DNA of 6,314 bases from Phenylobacterium sp. (lineage in GTDB: Bacteria > Pseudomonadota > Alphaproteobacteria > Caulobacterales > Caulobacteraceae): assembly GCA_025350885.1 (NCBI GenBank), contig JANXXA010000206.1:1-6314 (forward strand), read 5' to 3'. The notes under the pieces are model-generated. The model worked only from the letters and a program-made list of their open reading frames with translations, did not search any database and was not told the origin of the DNA. Within the stretch, counting starts at the first letter, position 1. Every line of letters begins with the position of its first letter. Below are positions 4,753 to 6,314 of this stretch, piece after piece. The translations under genes were made by a program, and so were the position numbers.

Positions 4753-5670
4753 TCAGGGCGTGGGCGCCTTCCCGCTAGAGCCCAGCGCATCGGCGAGCCG
4801 CATCTTCGTCGAGCCGGGCCTGAGCGGCTGGGGCTGGCTTTCGTGCGGCGCCCAGCCGGTCAGAGTGATGATCTCGAAGGTCGCCGTGATCCGCCCGTCG
4901 GGACCGGAGAAGCGGTCGGCGTAGATCTCACTCGTGCGGGCCAGCAGAGCCCGGGTCAGCGCGCGGGGATGGCGATCCGCCAGCACATTGGTCTCGCCCA
5001 TCTGGCGCAGGTCGGCGAGCAGCTTCAGGGGGTGGTCGTAGCTGACGCTCACCCGGTCCACATCGGCGACCGGCAGGGCGAAGCCGGCGCGCTGGAGCAG
5101 GCCCGCGGCGTCGCGGCTGTCGGCGAAGGGCGAGACCCGGCTGCCGGCGCCGCCGAGGATCTCGCTCTCCGCATCGGTCAGGGCCTGGCGCAGCTCGGTC
5201 AGGGTCGCGCCACCGAGCAGGGCGGCCAGGAACAGCCCGTCCGGCTTCAGCGCCTGGCGGGCCTGGATCAGGGCGCCGACCACGTCGTTGGTCCAGTGCA
5301 GGCCCAGCGTCGAGACCACGAGGTCCAGGCTGGCCGGCGCGAACGGCAGGCGCTCTTCGTCCAGCGCCACGCGGGCTCCGGCCCGGCCGGCCAGCATGGC
5401 GGGCGAGAGGTCGGCCTCGATCAGCAGGCCGATGCGCGCGGCGGCGGGGCTTTCGGACAGGGCTTGGCGCAAAGCGCCTGTCCGCGCCGAAAGGTCGACG
5501 GCCACCGGGAAGTCCCGCATGATCCCCTCAAGGCGCTCGACGAGGTCCAGGGCGACGCGGCGCTGGAGGAAGTCGGCGTCGGCGAACCTGCTCGCCGCAC
5601 GATCCAGACGCTGGCGATGCAGGGCGCGGTCGAACAACTGCGGTGGGCCGGAGGAGGGGAGGCGGGACAT
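4753..5670 (-). CDS. NDUFAF5/BioC-like SAM-binding protein (putative complex I assembly factor)
   Basis: The product has 305 residues with a class I methyltransferase fold. It lines up from memory with human NDUFAF5 over most of its length: LFDRALHRQRLDRAA (12-26), DFPVAVDL (53-60), LPFAPASLDLVVS (108-120), LGLHWTND (122-129), ALKPDGLF (140-147), GGATLTELR (153-161), SPFAD (180-184), LRQMGETN (221-228) and GWAPHESQ (272-279). NDUFAF5 hydroxylates an arginine of complex I subunit NDUFS7. A bacterial counterpart acting on NuoB is inference. The SAM loop, usually DLGCGxG, reads DLSARTG (59-65), which has lost the first glycine. The ATG at 5670 is chosen because family similarity begins just after it. 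The open frame reaches 5883, but that extension is antisense to comF and unlike the family. No good ribosome site lies before 5670. The gene is head to head with comF and converges on mutT. Confidence 0.88.
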   Translation of the reverse strand: MSRLPSSGPPQLFDRALHRQRLDRAASRFADADFLQRRVALDLVERLEGIMRDFPVAVDLSARTGALRQALSESPAAARIGLLIEADLSPAMLAGRAGARVALDEERLPFAPASLDLVVSTLGLHWTNDVVGALIQARQALKPDGLFLAALLGGATLTELRQALTDAESEILGGAGSRVSPFADSRDAAGLLQRAGFALPVADVDRVSVSYDHPLKLLADLRQMGETNVLADRHPRALTRALLARTSEIYADRFSGPDGRITATFEIITLTGWAPHESQPQPLRPGSTKMRLADALGSSGKAPTP

Positions 5671-5671
5671 G
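5658..5671 (+). promoter_or_regulatory. comF ribosome-binding site inside the opposing gene, with overlapping divergent starts
   Basis: GGAGG (5658-5662) lies 6 bases before the comF ATG (5669-5671), near-ideal spacing. The site is within the first codons of the opposing NDUFAF5-like gene, whose own ATG is plus 5668-5670. The two start codons share the palindrome CATG, so each gene's 5' untranslated region and promoter must lie in the other's coding sequence. Confidence 0.65.
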
Positions 5672-6314
5672 AGCGCGGAAGATGGCCTCTTCCGGACCCT
5701 ATTGAAACCGGGCCCTCGCATACGCGCGGCCTGGCATGGAACGCTGGACATGATCTTTCCGCCGCAGGCCATCGATGGCGGCGCGGCGCTGGCCGGAGGG
5801 CTGTCGGCGGCGGCCTGGAGCCGCATCCGGTTCCTCGACGGCCCGGTCTGCGACGGCTGCGGCACGCCGTTCGAGTATGACACTGGCGCCCGGTGCGCCG
5901 CCTGCCTGGCCCGGCCGCGGGCGTTCGACGCCGCCCGCGCGGCCTGTATCTACGATGACGCGTCGCGCGATCCGATCCTGAAGCTGAAGCACGCCGACCG
6001 GCTGGATCTCGCGCCGCTGTTCGCGCGGTGGCTGTCGCGCGCGGCGCGCGACCTGCTGGACACCGCCGACGCCATCGCGCCGGTCCCGCTGCACCCCGCC
6101 CGCCTGCTCAGCCGACGCTACAACCAGTCCGCCGAGATCGCCCGGCCGCTCTCGCGCCTTGCCGGCATCGCCTACCTGCCCGACGCCCTGGTGCGCCGCC
6201 GGGCCACGGAGACCCAAGGCGGCAAGTCCGGGTCCGGGCGGCGGCGCAATGTCGCCGGCGCCTTCGAGGTCCCGGCCAGCCGCCGCGCCCAGGTGGCCGG
6301 CAAGCAGATCCTGC
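5669..6314 (+). CDS. comF: ComF family protein (phosphoribosyltransferase-like), 3' end beyond the window
   Basis: The frame is open from ATG 5669 to the window end: 215 codons, no stop. ComF proteins have a zinc finger and a type I phosphoribosyltransferase fold. They are needed for DNA uptake in naturally competent bacteria, but their biochemical role is not settled. Here the zinc finger is C61-DG-C64 and C76-AA-C79. The central region LKLKHADRLDLAPLF (104-118) is the usual 'lK..g...la..l' segment. PVPLHPARLLSRRYNQSAEIARPL (138-161) and RRRATETQ (176-183) with GRRRNVAGAF (190-199) are typical ComF blocks. The PRPP-binding 'VDDVxTTG' motif should lie just past the window. The start is supported by GGAGG at 5658-5662. 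A later Met (residue 28, before IFPP) is possible. In many alphaproteobacteria this gene lies beside an NDUFAF5-like gene, as recalled. Confidence 0.93.
   Translation, partial: MSAEDGLFRTLLKPGPRIRAAWHGTLDMIFPPQAIDGGAALAGGLSAAAWSRIRFLDGPVCDGCGTPFEYDTGARCAACLARPRAFDAARAACIYDDASRDPILKLKHADRLDLAPLFARWLSRAARDLLDTADAIAPVPLHPARLLSRRYNQSAEIARPLSRLAGIAYLPDALVRRRATETQGGKSGSGRRRNVAGAFEVPASRRAQVAGKQIL

Noticed and set aside
4843..5880. A 345-codon plus-strand open frame opposite the NDUFAF5-like gene
   Set aside because: It is a shadow of a well-supported gene, Gln/Gly/Arg-rich, with no recognisable motif. It also overlaps the start of comF in another frame.
5671..5883. N-terminal extension of the NDUFAF5-like gene
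   Set aside because: It runs antisense through conserved comF sequence, including the zinc finger region, and has no similarity to the family.

Overview
The window looks like the chromosome of a high-GC alphaproteobacterium, most likely Caulobacterales (Caulobacter/Phenylobacterium type). This rests on recalled similarity of the rhlE, NDUFAF5-like and comF products to proteins of that group and on the 70%-range GC of the core genes. It is an inference, not a database result.

The window has two parts. The right part (about 2646-6314) is core chromosome. It holds a minus-strand RhlE-type DEAD-box RNA helicase that probably starts at TTG, a divergently placed MutT-type Nudix hydrolase, a minus-strand NDUFAF5/BioC-like protein converging on mutT with a 7-base gap, and a 5'-complete comF gene running off the right edge. 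The NDUFAF5-like gene and comF are head to head, and their start codons share the palindrome CATG.

The left part (1 to about 2645) looks accessory. A tight plus-strand cassette of four overlapping genes comes first: a left-truncated unknown protein, a PIN-domain nuclease, a 52-residue acidic protein and a two-helix membrane protein. The genes overlap by 1, 17 and 17 bases, which points to coupled translation and a joint function, possibly a toxin-antitoxin-like or defence module. Next come minus-strand reading frames that look partly decayed: a 65-residue frame, an unknown protein with MKFGEREHL and LLYMN motifs, and an HNH-like zinc module that has lost all three catalytic positions. The last two are probably pieces of one frameshifted gene. 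GC in this stretch falls to about 40% (1741-1860, counted by hand) against about 73% in a sampled helicase stretch, which fits horizontal acquisition.

The most interesting items are the overlapping PIN cassette with its hidden small gene, the degenerate HNH frame, and the shared-CATG arrangement of comF and the NDUFAF5-like gene. No RNA genes, CRISPR array, transposase or origin was recognised.
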